Assembly: GCF_020921035.1 (NCBI RefSeq)
Contig: NC_063157.1
Coordinates: forward strand, 2,170,001-2,234,000
DNA: 64,000 nt
Origin: Rhodamnia argentea
Taxonomy: Eukaryota > Streptophyta > Magnoliopsida > Myrtales > Myrtaceae
Direction: 5' to 3'
Shown: positions 25,250-42,800 of the stretch, piece after piece
Layout of the letters: the number at the start of each line of letters is the position of its first letter
How positions within the stretch are numbered: position 1 is the stretch's first letter
The notes under the pieces: model-generated
Databases searched by the model: none
What the model was told of the DNA's origin: nothing
Seen by the model: only the letters and a program-made list of their open reading frames with translations
Translations under genes and position numbers: made by a program

Positions 25250-25735
25250 AAAATATTTTAATGCCTTTATTTTCTTAAATAAAAATTTAAAATAAATTTT
25301 ATTTCAAATAAAGACCTGAAACAGCATGATAATTGCAAATAATTACCTGAAATTACCATAGTTGTTTCAAACAAATGTCTCACCTTGTCGGCCGGTTGAA
25401 TATTCCGATCGATAAAGGCATTTTCGTCAAAACATAATTTTAAATTAATTTTTAGCTAAATTAAAATAAATATTAAAAGTTAAAGAAGTAATAAAAAAAT
25501 TTTGAACTTTGAGCTTTCTTAATTTATTGAAAATAGAAAAAGAAAACAAAGTAAATTATTAAAATGCCCTTGACTAGCCGGTAAAGTGAGTCCCATTTTT
25601 CGGACTCATATGGTCACTTCAAACCTTACTTGAAATAATATTCACTTCATGTTATTATTTGACAAAATAATGGCACTTTAAATCTTTATTTGAGAAAATA
25701 ATGATATTTCAGTTCTTTATTTAGAATTTTCCCTA
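25250..25735. repeat. Possible degenerate fold-back repeat
   Basis: The left part carries TTCAAATAAAGACCTGAAAC and AAATAATTACCTGAAATTAC. The right part carries related phrases in reverse orientation (GGCACTTTAAATCTTTATTT, GATATTTCAGTTCTTTATTT). The plan resembles the other fold-back elements here, but pairing is weak and the limits are approximate. Confidence 0.3.
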
Positions 25736-28095
25736 CTTAAAAGTGTTTAGAAATTTTTTGTTGAACTGTTTTTCCGAGAGAAGAAAATGCTATTTTAAAT
25801 TCTCGATTATCGGTATTAATAATAATACGGCGAGATATGAGCTTCGTAAATTTCCGACGAAAACTTATTGTTTATTTGCATGTTCACGTGTTAATCATAT
25901 CTCGTAATTTCTATTGAATAAATAACTCATATTAGCAAAGTTTACTTTCTTCCACTTAATGCAAAAAGGATGCATGTGTTTTCGATTGACCTCTCACCTT
26001 TCTTTCCCAAAAGTCATTTAACTACACATTCTTAAACGCAACGATTTGAGAACGAATGCATGAATTAACAAATTCAAATAAGAATAGTTTTCATAACTAT
26101 TTAATCCATTGATCACCGTGGCTTCTACTTTCCTTTGCATAATTTCACCCTCTTTTTTTTTGGTCTTGTAACGTGTGATAATCTCATTAGCCAATAATAT
26201 AACACATTGTTATTTCTTTAATTCGCATATATAAAATAGATGCGATTGTGTGAACTTGGCGACATAAAAACTTTGGGGTGGATTTCATAACTACTTAATG
26301 TTTTTTACATTTAAGCTTTTAATATGGGCAATCCTATGCAATAAGTTCGGCGTAACCTAATTGATCGCCTCTAATATGAATGCATGCAACTTTTGAGCTC
26401 CAGCATTTACTCCGCGACAAAAGAAGTTTATGTTGAGATTATGCATATATTTTATATCAAGCTTTTCAACTTACATTGCTCGTTTAATGTTATTTACATA
26501 GCTTAAGAAGTACCATTTATATATCAATTTTACGTTTATAGATCAATTTTATTAACATGTGCTTTTGATAATCTATGGCAACACGAGAATGAATAAAAAA
26601 AAAACATGACAGGTGATAGATTCTATCGTTATCAACAAGCGATTAATATTATCAATATATCCTATTGAATAACTAGGTAATAATACCATTACATTTTCTT
26701 CTATGCCCGACCATCCAACCTAGTGCGATGCACGTGCACAACATAGGCTATACATTGTCTCGATCGAGAAAAATGATTAATCCTCTTCTTATTTTTACTT
26801 TAGCACAAATTGTTTCGATTTTGACCATGTTGTTTCGATTTCGTCCATGTTGTTTCTCTTCTTTTTTATGGGCTATATCATCCACTGTCAATTTATCATA
26901 CATGTAATTGCCATTTAAAATGCGACTTAGTGGTATTGACAAAATTTAAGATTCCGTATCAATTTCTCTAAGAAAATATTCTTTTTGTAAGGATTCTAAA
27001 GTTTTGCATTGGTAAGACGTATCTCCAGCGAAAATGGGTTATCCTTAATACTTATCGAAACGCGTATTACTCTCATATCTACCGAATATATGTCATCTTT
27101 TTTATGAAAGATGTGGTACAACATTATATGTAATTACTTACGACAAAAGTTGCAGTGCAATCAAGAAAGACGGAACTCTTCTTTTTGCATGCATGATAGT
27201 TTTCGAAGGATTGTTATTTGCATGGAAAATAAAGTTTGGAAGCTAACACTGGAAGATGGGTTCGGGTCCCCCAACCCGATGGACCCGCTTGTCAAAAACC
27301 CAAGAAAAAATAAATAAGAATTTGATTTTCGATTCTTCTATTCCATTTAATCGAAATCTTATAGTTCACACACTTCGACTTTTTTTTTAATTCGACCCCA
27401 CAAATCGAGCTTCACATATAATTATTTTTTTTTTCAAAATAAGCAGTAATTTTAAATTTTGGTGGGAAAATGAGAAAGAAATTATTATTTTTAGCTTATT
27501 GGCTATGAAGCACCAATACTCTCCGAGGGTCTCTGTGTCAAATAGTGTCTGACACTCTCCGATATCCCGACACTCTTCGACATACCACCGACACATGGTT
27601 AGCTCTCTAGACACGCCAACGACGCGTGAATCTAGCATCCCGACAGTTATTTCGTCATGCACGTAATTAATTTTAAACATTTTCAATAAATGATAAATTT
27701 AAATATAAATTTATAAAAAAAAATATCTACACTTCGATCGTATACCTAACTATCCCAAAATTAATATACCTTGCCATAAAAAAAAAAAAGCTAATCATGA
27801 ATCCTCAACAGAAGACGAAGAAACTCACCACTTTATTTAATATAAATGTGTCAGTGTATCAAAATTTTTTATTATTTTAAAAAATAATATGTCGACGCGT
27901 CGTGTCGTGTATTTATATAGATGCTTCTGAGCTTATAGTTTTTATAATTTTTTTTTTTTTTTTAGGTTCAAATGATAAAATTTCAGACATCAGGTCGCTT
28001 CGAGTCCTAACGATCGCACTTCGGAGGTGGGGGCTTCGGAACCACCGACTTGCGGCCGCAGCCACTCGTCGCTTGCTAACCACGGCTTAACTATT
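25736..28095. other. Gene-free spacer upstream of RH20
   Basis: Very AT-rich with many short direct runs. At 27490-27665 there are TGTC/GACAC-rich phrases (GACACTCTTCGACATACCAC) and a loosely related GTCGTGTCGTGTATTTATAT at 27905-27925, perhaps a remnant of an inverted-repeat element. No gene is supported. Confidence 0.5.
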
Positions 28096-28281
28096 CGAGG
28101 TCAGAGAGAGAGAGAGAGAAGAGGAGGGCGAATTCATCATCTTCTTCTTCACGCTCGCTCTGATTCCTTCCATTTCGCTTCTCTCTCCCGGAAAGTCTCA
28201 TCCCCCCTGTCCCTCGCCCTGTTCGCAAACCCTAATTCCGCAGCCTCTTCCGGCGGGCGCCTCCTCGGATTGCGACGCAGG
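28096..28281 (+). promoter_or_regulatory. 5' leader of the RH20 gene
   Basis: A GA-repeat (28101-28117) is followed by a CT-rich leader up to the ATG at 28282. The coding frame stays open upstream to an ATG at 28027, but the family N-terminus (MSRYDSRSGDPTSYRDRK) fixes the start at 28282. Confidence 0.5.
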
Positions 28282-32916
<4,635 letters not shown>

Positions 32917-33547
32917 AAAACCGGAGTCAAGGCTTCTAGCACAGATGTATGTTACAAAAAAGTACCTTCGGTGATAATTTGTATCCGTGTTGCTTTACCT
33001 TGTCAGCAGTGTTTGGAAAACTATTAATAGCAGTAGAATAGAATTCACCTCTCCTCTCCTCTCCTCTCCTCTCCTCTCCTCCTATAGTCCCTATTCGCAA
33101 CCTGTTTTCAAATTTTGCTGAACTTTGTTTCTTTGTGGGAATCGTGACAGGACTTAACCCAATTCCTTGAAGGTAGGGTCTTCTTTTTCTATGGCAAGCA
33201 ATTTACATTGATCCTCAATGACTATCCCACTTCTTTGCAATCCGGTAACCAAAACAATAAGACGGGGGGAAAGCCCTTGCTCCGTACCTTAATTTGAGAG
33301 AGCTCTGGCTGAATTTCCAGAATGCAGGACGTCGGAAAACTCTTCTTATTTTTCGTCACAATGGTAGTTCTGTACATACATCGAATTGGGTGATCGAATC
33401 GTGTATGATGTTGATGAATTGTGTGACCGAACTTAACACCTGAGTGCAAAACAGGTTCCTTAAATCAACACTTACTCATCCTTTTTTGTGCTTTCGGTCA
33501 GTGTTCATCACTTCGATTTCAGTCGGTGGACAATGTAACGTAAGTAA
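32917..33547. other. RH20 3' region
   Basis: Presumed 3' UTR followed by spacer. It includes a (CTCCT)n pentanucleotide repeat at 33048-33083. No further gene is visible. Confidence 0.5.
33048..33083. repeat. (CTCCT)n pentanucleotide microsatellite
   Basis: About seven perfect CTCCT units directly downstream of the RH20 stop codon, probably inside or just past its 3' UTR. Confidence 0.9.
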
Positions 33548-34635
33548 GGGCCTGCATGGTAACCATTCTCATTCTCTGATTCTGATTCTAAGAACAAAAA
33601 AGGATGAGAATCGCGTTTGGTAACGCAAATAAATTTGATTTTGATTATGTTCTCAGAATTAGTTTTAAAGAATCGGAATCGGTTTTAAAGTAAAATCCAG
33701 AACAAAAAAAAAAATTGGTTACGGAAAAAGAAACACTTTTGAGAATCACAAAACAAAATGAAGTCTTACATTTCTTACTTTTCCCTTTCAGATTTCTGGT
33801 CACTTTTTTCTTAAACTAATAAAAAAAATTAAAAAAATTAAAAAAATTGGAAATTTTTTAAAAAATCACCAAAAATTTAGAAAATTCCTAAAAATAGAAT
33901 AAGCTTATATTAGGCTAGTTGACCTCATTTTCATAAATTTGGGCCTAAATTTCCTAGATTTCATAGATTTCACTCTTCCGGAAAAAATGTCACAGAAGAT
34001 GATGGCATCCAACATGTGGATGATAACATATATACTCGTAATGGTGCGTCACAAAATGTAAGCATTTGCACGTAGAGCTGAAGCTAAACACCCACTTGGA
34101 TTTAGGATAGAAGCTGCCAAATGATAGTGAAGAACTTGTACTTCGTATCAAGGAGGATAATTTTTTTTTTTTTTGTCGTTGAATAATTTGATTATTCGGT
34201 TGTTATGTTTGTATGTATTTTGGATAACGCAATATTTAAAGAAAAAATGAGTTCTTAATATGGGAACTTTCTCATGCTTCAATCGAACTTCAAATGTAAT
34301 GTATTAAATTTTGTGTTTCATTTATAACATGCTAAAAAAATAATGTATTTTAAATTATTTTAGTGTGCATTGAAAATTAGTCTTCAATTTAGAATGAAAT
34401 TTTATAAAGTAATTACATAGTTATTTGACTTAAATGAAAAAAATTAGGAAGAGAAACAGTTTTTTGAAATAAAAATTTTGTGCAGTTATCAAATGCGTTT
34501 CTATTCCAGGAACAGAAATTTTGGGCAGTTATCAAACGCGTTTTGATTCTCCAAAACTCATCCGGAAACGGAATCGGAAAAAGTCATTTTAATCGGAATC
34601 AATTTTCCGGAACATAATGGTTACCATGCGTAGCC
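33548..34635. mobile_element. Non-autonomous terminal-inverted-repeat element, about 1.09 kb
   Basis: The left end GGGCCTGCATGGTAACCATT pairs with the reverse complement of the right end (GGCTACGCATGGTAACCATT), with 16 of 20 bases identical. Deeper in the arms, GAGAATCGCGTTTGGTAACG on the left matches inverted ATCAAACGCGTTTTGATTCTC on the right. The interior is AT-rich and has no transposase frame. I could not find an unambiguous target-site duplication, so the superfamily (hAT-like or other) is unresolved. Confidence 0.6.
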
Positions 34636-36779
34636 GAAGGCTCATCACGTGAAGGACAGGATTCTTGGTTGGCCTATATCAGGATGAGAATCTCTGCCTT
34701 TCTCTTACGATGAATACGAATTCGACGATTTAGATGGGCTTTAGCACTGGCGGGGCATAAGCAATGTATAGGTGACTAAGTGGGAACTCCCTTAACGTAC
34801 GGTTTCGCTAGCTGTACCTGTAAATTTGTTCAGCAAGAGGAATCGTGAATGTTCTGTCCTAACAAGAAGCACACACAGATCAAGGCCGCGTATCATGAAG
34901 AACTGAACCGAAACATCTGGTCTTCACCTCAAAAGGGAAAATAAAAATAAAAGTTGTCATATATACATCTGCCTGGTTCGTAAGTATCTAGCATCCACTG
35001 AGTAACTGGATTCTGTGGGTAATATTCCAGAAAGACTCGTGAACTTTCAACATGGGATAAAAAATACCTCCAATTTTCAGACGATTCAAAAAATTCCACG
35101 AGATTTGACCGGAGGACAAAATACCCACCTTTAGATTTGCGTCCATGCAAACCAATGTGGCATGTGACGTGATCAACGGGATTGGAAAAAGTACCAAAAA
35201 AGTCATGAACCTATTACATTTGTGCCGAATTAATTTCAAATTTTTTGTATTTGTGCCAATTGAGTCAATTCAATCAATTTTGAGGATATCGCTAATGCGG
35301 ACAACTAGCCTGTGGCGCCGCCGACGTGGACATTTTTAATGATTTTTAAAAAGATGAATTTTCATTTTTTTTTTCTTCTTTTCCTTTTGGCCGGCGAGGG
35401 CCAGCAATCCCTTGCCATCCATTGGATGAGCGCCATCAAGGATCATGGCCTTTGCCGGATCATGGTGCTGGCCAAAATAAAAGGAGAAAAAGAAAGAAAA
35501 AATAAATCAAATTTCAATTTTTTTTTAAAGAAAGTCAAGAGGGAGCCTAAGTCCGAGCCCGTCAACACATTCAATTGGACTCACCTGTCTTGAAAAGCAT
35601 AAGTCAATGAGTTATGAGCCGACAATGATATAATAATTGTTCAAGACCACATCAGTTTTTCGAAGTGAAACTTTTCTAACACAATTCATACGTACATCCT
35701 AACATTATAATTTTTTATATTTCGAGTTCGAACGTCGAGTCTAGCAATTTCATGGTGAGTATGTTTGTTGATCGGGCAAAAGTTCGTGCAGGTGTTTTGG
35801 ATCATTTATGAAGTCAAATGTTATGTTTCATCCTACAAGCAAAACGTGCCTTTCAGGAACTGTGGCCGTATGTGGTTACTTCGTTCTTGTTCTTACCAGT
35901 TCCGTCATAAGCTAAACTTGCATCAATGGAGATTCTGATGGGCCATTTTAGACCAACTCTATCCACAGTTGACATGTCCAAGATGTGGTAGTATCCTCAA
36001 AAGATTGATGTCTTATTTTCATACTCTTTTTCTACAAAGTCCTTCTAGGTCTGAAAATCCAACTTACAAATGACGCTTAAATAAGGAATTCGTGTGTCAT
36101 CAACATATCCCAAGTCACTTCTATAAACATGTGGTCTCCCACCATTTAATAGTTTAGGATTTTGAATTGCACTTTCTAACATATTATCGGGGTCAATTAA
36201 TCAAACTTCACGCGCCGCTCCTAATTCAGCTTTCAAACGTGTTCTAGCGCATAGGAGGGTTTTGAGCTCCACTAGACGTCAGCTGACTTTGCGCTTACCT
36301 CTGATTTTGACTGCTAACTACGCGATCCGCGATTTGCATTTGTCACGTGCGCTATGAACCCATTCAATCCCATGTTTTGTAGGTGATTAATTTGGGCATG
36401 AGCTCTTGAGAAATTGTTCCATTCATTCATTGAATGACATGGCAATTGTCTTCCAATCCACACCCACAAGGATCATATTGAGCAGAGGCAGATAAGGCAG
36501 TTGAGTACAAACAAATGGAAACAATGTCTGAACATCTTATCTGCAAAAAGTGCAGGCGATGCATATTCTAAAGGACCCGGTAGGACCAAAGCTAATACCA
36601 CATTTTGGATAGCTCTCTCTCTCCAATTTGTGGCAATCTCCTTCCCATTTTATGATAGTTGATAACATTTTTGCCATGGCCACGTTTTTCTTATTGAAGA
36701 AATTTTTCATGGCCCTCAAGATTTTGTTTTGTCTTCAATGCCAAATCGAATACTTATCCACAAGCCCCATTTTATTTTT
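34636..36779. other. Gene-free spacer with a partial fold-back repeat
   Basis: No supported coding region. A single arm of a fold-back element lies at 35185-35345 and is followed by a GC-rich patch (GGCCGGCGAGGGCCAGCAAT at about 35389). The rest is ordinary AT-rich spacer. Confidence 0.5.
35185..35345. repeat. Single arm of a fold-back repeat
   Basis: AAAAAGTCATGAACCTATTA and the following TTTGTGCC...TTTGTGCCAATTGAGTC text match the left arm of the element at 38328-38974 (AAAAAGTCCTAAACCTATTG). The inverted partner arm is not visible, so this copy is truncated or rearranged. Confidence 0.5.
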
Positions 36780-37123
36780 GGGATAAGTGCATCGGAAGTC
36801 CTAAAACTCGTCGCGAAAGTGCAATTGAGTCCCAAAACTTTTAAAAAGTGCAATTAAATCCTAAAACTTTCAAAATGTGTAATCAAGTCCTAGAACTTAT
36901 CATGAAAGTGCAATCGAGTTCTCAAAATTTCAAAAAGCGCAATTAACGGAAGGACTTGATTTCACTAATTTAACAAGTTTTAGGACTTGATTATATTTTT
37001 TGAAAGTTTTAGGACTGAATTACACTTTCCGATAAATTTATGACTCATTTGCCCTTTTTGATAGTTTTAGGACTCAATTGCACTTTCTTGATAAGTTTTA
37101 GGACTTCCAATGCTGTTATCCCC
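36780..37123. repeat. Long palindromic (fold-back) repeat, 344 bp
   Basis: The left end GGGATAAGTGCATCGGAAGT CCTAAAACT matches the reverse complement of the right end (GGGATAACAGCATTGGAAGT CCTAAAACT). Each arm repeats a unit of about 30-35 bases containing AAAGTGCAATTGAGTCC and TAAAACTTT, so the copy folds on itself almost end to end. There is no coding content. Confidence 0.8.
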
Positions 37124-37536
37124 ATATTTTTCCTCTTTAAAGGACTGAAAATTTGTGCTTTGTAGCCCTCATTTTGATGTGATAATTATCGAATTTTCAC
37201 TCGTGTAAGCGTGCGAAAATGTTTGAATCCGTTCGATAACGAAAACCGGGTGAAACCAAAAATTGCTGGTCTTTATGAGTAAGATCTCCAAATCGTGCTA
37301 ATTATTTACTAGTCAAGATATCGCCGGAAGTTGAAATAATTTTGGACATGAAAAGGTTAGACGTTGGCTTTTGTTGACGGACAGGCTCGATATCAAGGAA
37401 TGTCCTCCCGCCTGACTAGGATGATAAGGCTTATCCGAATTCAATTCAGTCCACCATTTTCAGGCTGATTTTTTTTTAAGGGATTTCGAAATGAAGGTCC
37501 TGAGGGCGTCATTTTAGGAAGAGAGAGCTGCACCAT
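37124..37536. other. Short gene-free spacer
   Basis: About 410 bases between two repeats. I see no gene or repeat structure. Confidence 0.5.
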
Positions 37537-37539
37537 CTA

Positions 37540-38149
37540 GGGATGAGCGGTTCCAGGTTCCTTACGGGTTCCACCCGAAACCCGGAACCTACTCGTCGAA
37601 ACAGGTTCCTCATTTTTTAGAATCTGAAACCTACCCGTCACATCTTGGAACCTGAAACCTACCTCGTCACGGGTTGTAAGGTCGGTTCCAGGATACCCGA
37701 GAACCTATCAATTTCTTTTATTTTTTTCATTTTTAGTTAAGCAAAATGAAAGTGAACGCTACAACATCTAAAAGAAAGTGAAGGTGAGTGATTTTAAGCT
37801 CTGCACGAGTTACATTTAGAACCCGAAACCAATCCATTGGAACACGTTTATCATTTTTTGGAACTTGAAACCTAAAAAATTGTTTGGCTCCAAATTATAC
37901 ACTCATCATCGGATGCCATAAAACATTGTATGATTGTGCAAAAATATATACAAAAAAAAATATAAAAATTTATTTTAGAATCTAGGGTCCAGGTTCCAGG
38001 TAGTGGAACCTGGAACCTACCCGTTGGAACAGGTTCCTTAATTTTTGGAACCCGGAACCTACCTCGCATACCTTGGAACCTAGAACCAGAGCGGATCCTA
38101 CGGGTTCCGGTTCCGGGTTCTCGGTTCTACCCTAGAACCATGCTCACCC
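37540..38149. mobile_element. MITE, copy 2, 3-bp CTA target duplication
   Basis: The element is 610 bp. Its left end GGGATGAGCGGTTCC pairs with the right end GGAACCATGCTCACCC. It is flanked by CTA at 37537-37539 and CTA at 38150-38152. The interior matches the copy at 6612-7209, including ACCTATCAATTTCTTTTATT and GAACACGTTTATCATTTTTT. GCACCAT also occurs immediately outside the duplication on both sides. No transposase is encoded. Confidence 0.8.
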
Positions 38150-38327
38150 CTAGCACCATCCGTCATGAATTCAAACGTCACATGGCGGCATATAAACGAG
38201 CCAAATTGGCGTCGTAGGGTTTTCTTGAGAACTCCACAACGGCCGGGGTTTAGATCTTGATCGCACTTTTTTATTTCCTCAAAAATAATGAATACTAAAA
38301 TGACCAAAATGAAGTACTCAAAAATCG

Positions 38328-38974
38328 GGAGAAGTGTCAAAAAAGTCCTAAACCTATTGCATTAGTGTTAATTCAGTCTTAAACCTTTTTTTGGCGTCAA
38401 TTCAGTCTTAAATCTTTTGTATTGATGCCAATTAAGTCCTATACCTTTTTGTTGATGCTAATTTAGTTCTAAACCTTCTGCATTGTTGCCAATTCAGTCT
38501 TAAATATTTTATATTTATACCAATTGAGTTAATCCAGCCAATTTTGACCTAAAATCGCTGACATGGACATCGATTGTCCTACATGACACTGCTAGTGCTG
38601 ACTAGGACATTTTTTTTAATATTTTAAATAATTTTTTAAGCATTTTTTTGGTTTTTTAAAAATTATTTAAAATATCAAAAAAAAATTAAAAAATATCCGC
38701 GTTAGTGTCAATCGTGCCATGCAGGATAACCGACGTCCATGCTAGTGATTTTCAATCAAAATTGAACAAATTGACTCAATTGGCATAAATGCAAAATTTT
38801 TAGGATTAAATTGGCATTATTGTAAAAGGTTTATGACTGAATTGTCACTAATAAAAGGTTTAGGACTTAATTGGCAAAAATATAAAAGGTTCATGACTGA
38901 ATTGGTACCAAAAAAAGGTTTATGACTGAATTGGTATTAATGCAATAGGTTTAAGACTTTTTTAACACTTTTCC
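38328..38974. repeat. Long palindromic (fold-back) repeat, about 647 bp
   Basis: The left end GGAGAAGTGTCAAAAAAGTC plus CTAAACCTATTGCAT matches the reverse complement of the right end (GGAAAAGTGTTAAAAAAGTC plus TTAAACCTATTGCAT). Each arm repeats 'ttaaaccttttgtattgatgc'-like phrases that alternate with 'caattcagtc'. The centre (about 38540-38760) is itself an inverted repeat around an A/T-rich turn, flanked by GACATGGACATCGATTGTCC and its partner. Folded, this would be a single hairpin of roughly 300 base pairs. Confidence 0.8.
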
Positions 38975-39818
38975 TCTCAAAAACCCAATTTGATGGGCCC
39001 CTATTTGCTTGACTGGAGGCCCAACAGGAGCCCACCGATCAAGAATTCAACCAACAATTCTGTCTGTCAACATGGCCCCAATGGTACAGATTGTCCAATG
39101 GCCGATTTATAGATCACTCACTCCAGCTAATGTTTTGCTACCTTATTATACTTTGATTTGGACCAATTCGGCTCACGATCTTCTTTTAGCATTCATTTGA
39201 TCCAACGCTACTTGTTCTGAATCAGTGGTTAAATCCCAATTTTTCCTCGGCTACCTCGCCCTAGAATTAACGGCAATCCACGGTAAATCAATCGATTTTT
39301 TTCCTCTTTTTAGTTTTGTCCACCGTCGAAGGATAAAATTTCAATTAAGTCCCTAGCGAATAGACCAGATAAACGATATTATGCATTACCCCAACGAGAA
39401 GCTTTTTCTCTTGAAGAGACAAATTCAAGATAAAGGGAGGCATGAACGAAATAGAAAGATTTAATTTTCCCGCCTGACTAGGATCACATAAAAGCTTATC
39501 CACTTTTTTTTTTTTCAGCCTATAATATTGGGCAGTGTCCTAATAAAATATCTATTAAAATGAAGCATGATAATATATTATTAAAAAAACAAACAAAAGA
39601 ACAGAAGAGGACCATGAATTATCCAGTGTGGAAATGGTGACGTGGAGGCGGCACATGTGTCATCCTCATCCTCCAATTGCATGGACGTCGCAACATTTTA
39701 GATGGGTTCATTCAGGTCGATCGATTCGTCTAAATTCCACTCGTCAGTTCTAATCCGGTTTACACGTGAGAGGGGTGTTAAAATATCGCACATCATTTGT
39801 CCACGAGGTTTATATACT

Positions 39819-39868
<50 letters not shown>

Positions 39869-42800
39869 TTTTCCTGTACCAATTAGTTTACACTTCTAGG
39901 CTGGATTCACTCTTCTATACTTTTTACTCTATGCTCATCTATTGTCTCCGGTGCCAAATCTTGATACCTTCTCGTTTATTTTAATTACGAGTAAAAAGGG
40001 AACAAAAATAAAAATAAAAATGATTGGCCCTCCTCCTAAATAAACAGAGGGCAAAAAAAAAAAATTTCACAAAAAAGCAGAGTAATGGAAAAGCCAAGAA
40101 AAAAGGATGAAGGAGCAATGGACTTCACGTGAATGAGCCGATGTGATACATGTGTGACAATGAAAGCCATGCCCATCACCTCCTTTATTGTATAGTAGAG
40201 TGTACAAAATGCAAATGACCAACATGGGGCCGCCCCGGATTCTCGTTTTTGCTCGATTGGGTCTAGGCCGATCATATCGGACGCGATCGATGCACATAAG
40301 CCAATAAGAACACCAAAACACAGAGAGAAAAATCCGAACACGACAAGGCACGACAACAAATCAATGTGATATGCTGCATGCCGGTCATTTATTTTGCTGA
40401 ATAACGTCACGGCGCTTTGAAATTAACACGAACCGAAAGCACGGTAGCGATAACCTTTCGATAAAACGACACGAATTTCTAACCCGTTCAAGTCCCTTGC
40501 TCGTGATTAATGTTTGGTTCTAAAGAAAAGGGTGGGGAAAAGGAAGAAGATTTGCATTTTTTCTTGGGGATTTTTCCAATAAAGATTGAGCTCGATACGT
40601 GCCGATTCAGCAGATGGTCGTGAGCGAGCGATGGAGACATTTACCAAAGCGCAAGCACCGCTTGGAATAGAACATGGAGGTCGGCCCTCCTTTGAGCCCA
40701 CCAAAGATGTTGGGAGAGGAAGGGGAATGCATTTAAAGTCAAGTGAGTAGTGGGTGGTGGTTCAGCTAATTTTGTCTGGAGGTCAACTTGAATTATTCCC
40801 CTTAATTATTAATGCATCATAGCCAGCCTAATAATTCATAAGCAAAGTCCAAAGTATGATTAGTCGGTACTTGTCCGTAATCAAATAAGACATAATCATG
40901 TACGTTCTCGAGCCATAATAGAAAAAAAAAATTATTGAAAAATCAAGATGTATCTATACTTAGTTTTCGTCGGTTAATGTTCTAGTTGGACATTGGCTAT
41001 GTTGAACGGATGAATCGTACTCAAGCCAATAACCCGCAAAAAGATCGAGTGAATCCAAGTCGACAAATTCACTAGATGGATACATCGATTATCCAATCCA
41101 TCTCCATGTAGAAATGCAAAGAAAGTGCGTGATTTTTTAGAGCTTCTCTCGTTTTGTCTTTCTTTCTTTCTCTTTTTCTTTTCAAATTTATCATTCATTT
41201 ACGAGAACGGTTCTTGGAGAATGATTTCTCCTATGCCGTTTCCCAAGGGAAGAATGTTGAGGATGCTTTGGAACTTTGTGAATGCAAGCAAGCAGCTCCG
41301 TCGACATGGATTAGGCAAAGCTCGCTCACGGTGCGGCAGGCAAAGCGTCAAGATTACAATGAGCGAAAAACGCCGTGAATCGAACACGAACCGGTTGCAT
41401 TCAAATTGGCTTATTCGCTCAGCCAATCCTTGCATGGAACTTGGGTTAGTGTGTGGAAAGACCTCTTTGATCTTCTCTCCTCGAGTTGGTTTTGTGCACC
41501 CTGCCCTAATAAGTGCATCCACATACCTTTCATGGCACCAAAGGCTTCTTGATTCTCTTCCACCGCAATCTTGACTCAAATTGCATGGCTCCATGCATAA
41601 CTAAAGAATCGTGGGAATAGAATACTTAAGACACTTCAACCACCATTCCTTAATTAAACATTAAAAAAAAAAAACAAAGAAGAATCGATGCAAGAAAACA
41701 ATAAAATCTAGACAAACGTTGACGTCTGAACAGTCGTAATCATCTTTTGATTATCTTAATCAGCCACCCAAGATCATCTTTTAATTAGAGACTGCAAGTC
41801 AAAGACAGAGAGAAATGGACTAGAGGTGGCAAGCATCAAGCATCATGACAGTCGTGTGCAATTTGTCTGCCTTTGTGATTGGGCTAGCTTGTAAGGATCT
41901 AGACCAAAATAGGTCAAAATTTGGAAGCTCCGGATTAGAAAAAAAGCACTTTTTAATCTCCCCTGCCAAGTTGATCATTTCTCTTTTTTATTTATTTATT
42001 TTTATTTTGATAGAATCATCTTATGTGGCGTGAGAAAATCAAACGGTAAACGATCTTCCCATTACATCTGGATGGTTTAGTCTATTCACATTCATTAAAG
42101 TTGACCATTCGAATTCGAAAATGGGCAATCCGCTAAAAACTTAAAGCACGTCGGAGTGGACAATAGTTCTTAGGGTAGGTTGCGATTTGACACTCGGAGG
42201 GAAGGTGGGCTTACCACTGCTCACCCCACAACATCATGGTATCTCCATCGCATGATAATCATTAATGGCAAGTGGATCCATCACACCCCCACAAACACAT
42301 ACATACATATATATACATACGTACGTATGTACGTATGTACATGCAACTATTTGGCTCTCTTGGATTTAAACAACTTGCACTTTGCCTTCCTCTCCTACCC
42401 CGAAAGTGCAAAAGAGCAGGGTCCGCCTTGAGCCAAATCATCCCTGTTCAAACGGATCGGAAGAAATTGTGGCCCGCCTATATCCATCCACTGAAATGAT
42501 CAAAAGGTGTGGACTTCACTGGCCAAGCACAGAACAAAAGAAGAGGAGTGCTATGTGGCAATCTCATCCGCTACAGGAACGATAGTTCTCACTCAATCCT
42601 CTCGATCCCCGTTGTCCCGTGGGGCCCACTTGCGGGCGTGTAACGGCCCGTCCCGCCACGTCCGCACGGACCTGCTCCTCAGCCGATGTGTCGTCCTAAT
42701 CCTCACCTACGTCACATGTCCACCTCAATTCACGTAACACCCCAAGAGAATATGTAGGAATTGATCTCCTGATCTACTTAAATGCCACATTTGTACATTT

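Noticed and set aside
28027-28281. In-frame N-terminal extension of RH20 from an upstream ATG
   Set aside because: The family N-terminus begins at 28282 and the upstream text looks like leader sequence with a GA repeat.
41125-41594. Open frames of about 130-150 codons on both strands
   Set aside because: They overlap each other, resemble no family and have no supporting splice signals.
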